Part shown: positions 33,436 through 33,900 of the stretch, piece by piece
Position numbering within the stretch: the stretch's first letter is position 1
Layout: the number at the start of each line of letters is the position of its first letter
Translations under genes and position numbers: made by a program
The notes under the pieces: generated by a model
What the model was told of the DNA's origin: nothing
Database searches by the model: none
Seen by the model: only the letters and a program-made list of their open reading frames with translations
NCBI GenBank assembly: GCA_038884455.1
Contig: JAWABU010000018.1
Coordinates: 1-33,900 of the forward strand
Direction: 5' to 3'
Source of the DNA: Candidatus Thermoplasmatota archaeon
GTDB lineage: Archaea; Thermoplasmatota; E2; DHVEG-1
DNA: 33,900 bases

Positions 33436-33831
33436 TTTTTCACCTCAATTTAAAATAGATATTATTTTATTTAAATTTTTAAATATAAATTATTTATTTT
33501 AATTACATCAAATAATTTGAAAAGTATCAAACGACGATAAATTCTATTGTTAATCTGTTATAATCTTAGTAGCTTACACTTTTTCTTGAACTAGCAGTAA
33601 AACATTAGGCTGGGATTTCCAAATGAGTGATTCTTCTATATAAAACCATATGATCTAAGTTAAAAGTAGGGGGACATGCATTTTCATGCCTACCAAGATC
33701 CTTGCAACAGAGACTTGGCAGGATGGGAAAATGCAAGAAGGGGATGTACTTCAACAAATAAAAAACTATAGGTAGAAAAGGCTTCATCCCGAAATAGATA
33801 ATTAAGGAAGAAACATTCATTTTTTCATTGG
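33436..33831. other. Gene-poor region with one long imperfect hairpin
   Basis: The first 100 bases are very AT-rich and include the promoter region of the minus-strand operon. Beyond about 33540 the composition changes. A large imperfect inverted repeat lies at 33678-33736. A 79-codon minus frame there has no recognisable features and is not called. Confidence 0.45.
33678..33736. repeat. Imperfect inverted repeat
   Basis: TGCATTTTC (33678-33686) pairs with GAAAATGCA (33728-33736). Further in, CTACCAAG (33691-33698) pairs with CTTGGCAG (33715-33722) with one mismatch, leaving a loop of 16 bases. It could be a structured RNA, a terminator-like element or part of a mobile element's end. Confidence 0.5.
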
Positions 33832-33900
33832 ATGGGACGCGCAAAGAAAAGGATTAATCCAACAGTTGCGAACCATGTGAACCGCAATTTCACCGCCGAT
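33832..33900 (+). CDS. Possible IS3-type transposase fragment, cut by the window end
   Basis: The last 69 bases encode 23 residues, MGRAKKRINPTVANHVNRNF plus TAD. The stretch resembles the part of IS3-family OrfB just before the DDE integrase core, where a pattern like (V)A.N.(L/V)NR.F.A. leads into the W..DITY motif. The frame is open only from a TAA at about 33799, so the front of a normal OrfB is missing and this may be a remnant. Local G+C is higher than upstream. The call rests on a short match and could be wrong. Confidence 0.35.
   Translation, partial: MGRAKKRINPTVANHVNRNFTAD

Noticed and set aside
33605-33844. 79-codon minus-strand frame near the window end
   Set aside because: No family features. 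It covers the imperfect hairpin and crosses the change in base composition.

Overview
The window looks like chromosomal DNA of an AT-rich archaeon. TATA-like boxes sit about 25-60 bases before many starts. Several genes carry the archaeal Shine-Dalgarno GGAGGTGA, while others look leaderless. The winged-helix proteins and the large set of secreted PKD / PQQ-type beta-propeller proteins recall Thermoplasmatota-like lineages. That placement is inference from family resemblance, not from a marker gene.

Region 1 (about 1-2800) holds the possible tail of a partial gene, a lysine/glutamate-rich protein of unknown function, a small secreted protein, a duplicated winged-helix protein and a gamma-carbonic-anhydrase-like left-handed beta-helix protein.

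Region 2 (about 2900-11820) is a metabolic island for C4 acyl-CoA chemistry. Thiolase, 3-hydroxybutyryl-CoA dehydrogenase and crotonase form a tightly coupled operon. A cobalamin adenosyltransferase lies on the other strand. An acyl-CoA dehydrogenase follows, then etfB, etfA, a small DUF6125-like protein and a protein of the 4-hydroxybutyryl-CoA dehydratase / HpaB family. Together they can interconvert butyryl-CoA, crotonyl-CoA, 3-hydroxybutyryl-CoA, acetoacetyl-CoA and acetyl-CoA, with ETF as electron carrier. The last protein keeps the FeS cysteines but lacks other residues expected of a true 4-hydroxybutyryl-CoA dehydratase.

Region 3 (about 11820-33435) is almost wholly secreted or surface proteins. 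It begins with a membrane-anchored PKD protein. Next is a minus-strand operon encoding a membrane-anchored PQQ propeller protein, a small three-helix membrane protein and a regulator with three winged-helix domains. Two small secreted proteins follow. A plus-strand operon of four large secreted proteins (two PQQ propellers, a sialidase-like Asp-box propeller and a PKD/calcium-loop protein) comes next. Last is a minus-strand operon of a seven-repeat propeller protein and a gingipain-type (C25) cysteine peptidase. Six of these proteins, with unrelated front ends, finish with the same kind of about 100-residue C-terminal domain. The two without it end in a membrane helix. This pattern suggests two modes of surface attachment and is the main candidate for an undescribed system here.

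Mobile DNA: an IS200/IS605-type Y1 transposase with hairpin ends, of higher G+C than its surroundings, separates the two surface-protein operons. The window's last bases may be the start of an IS3-type transposase fragment.
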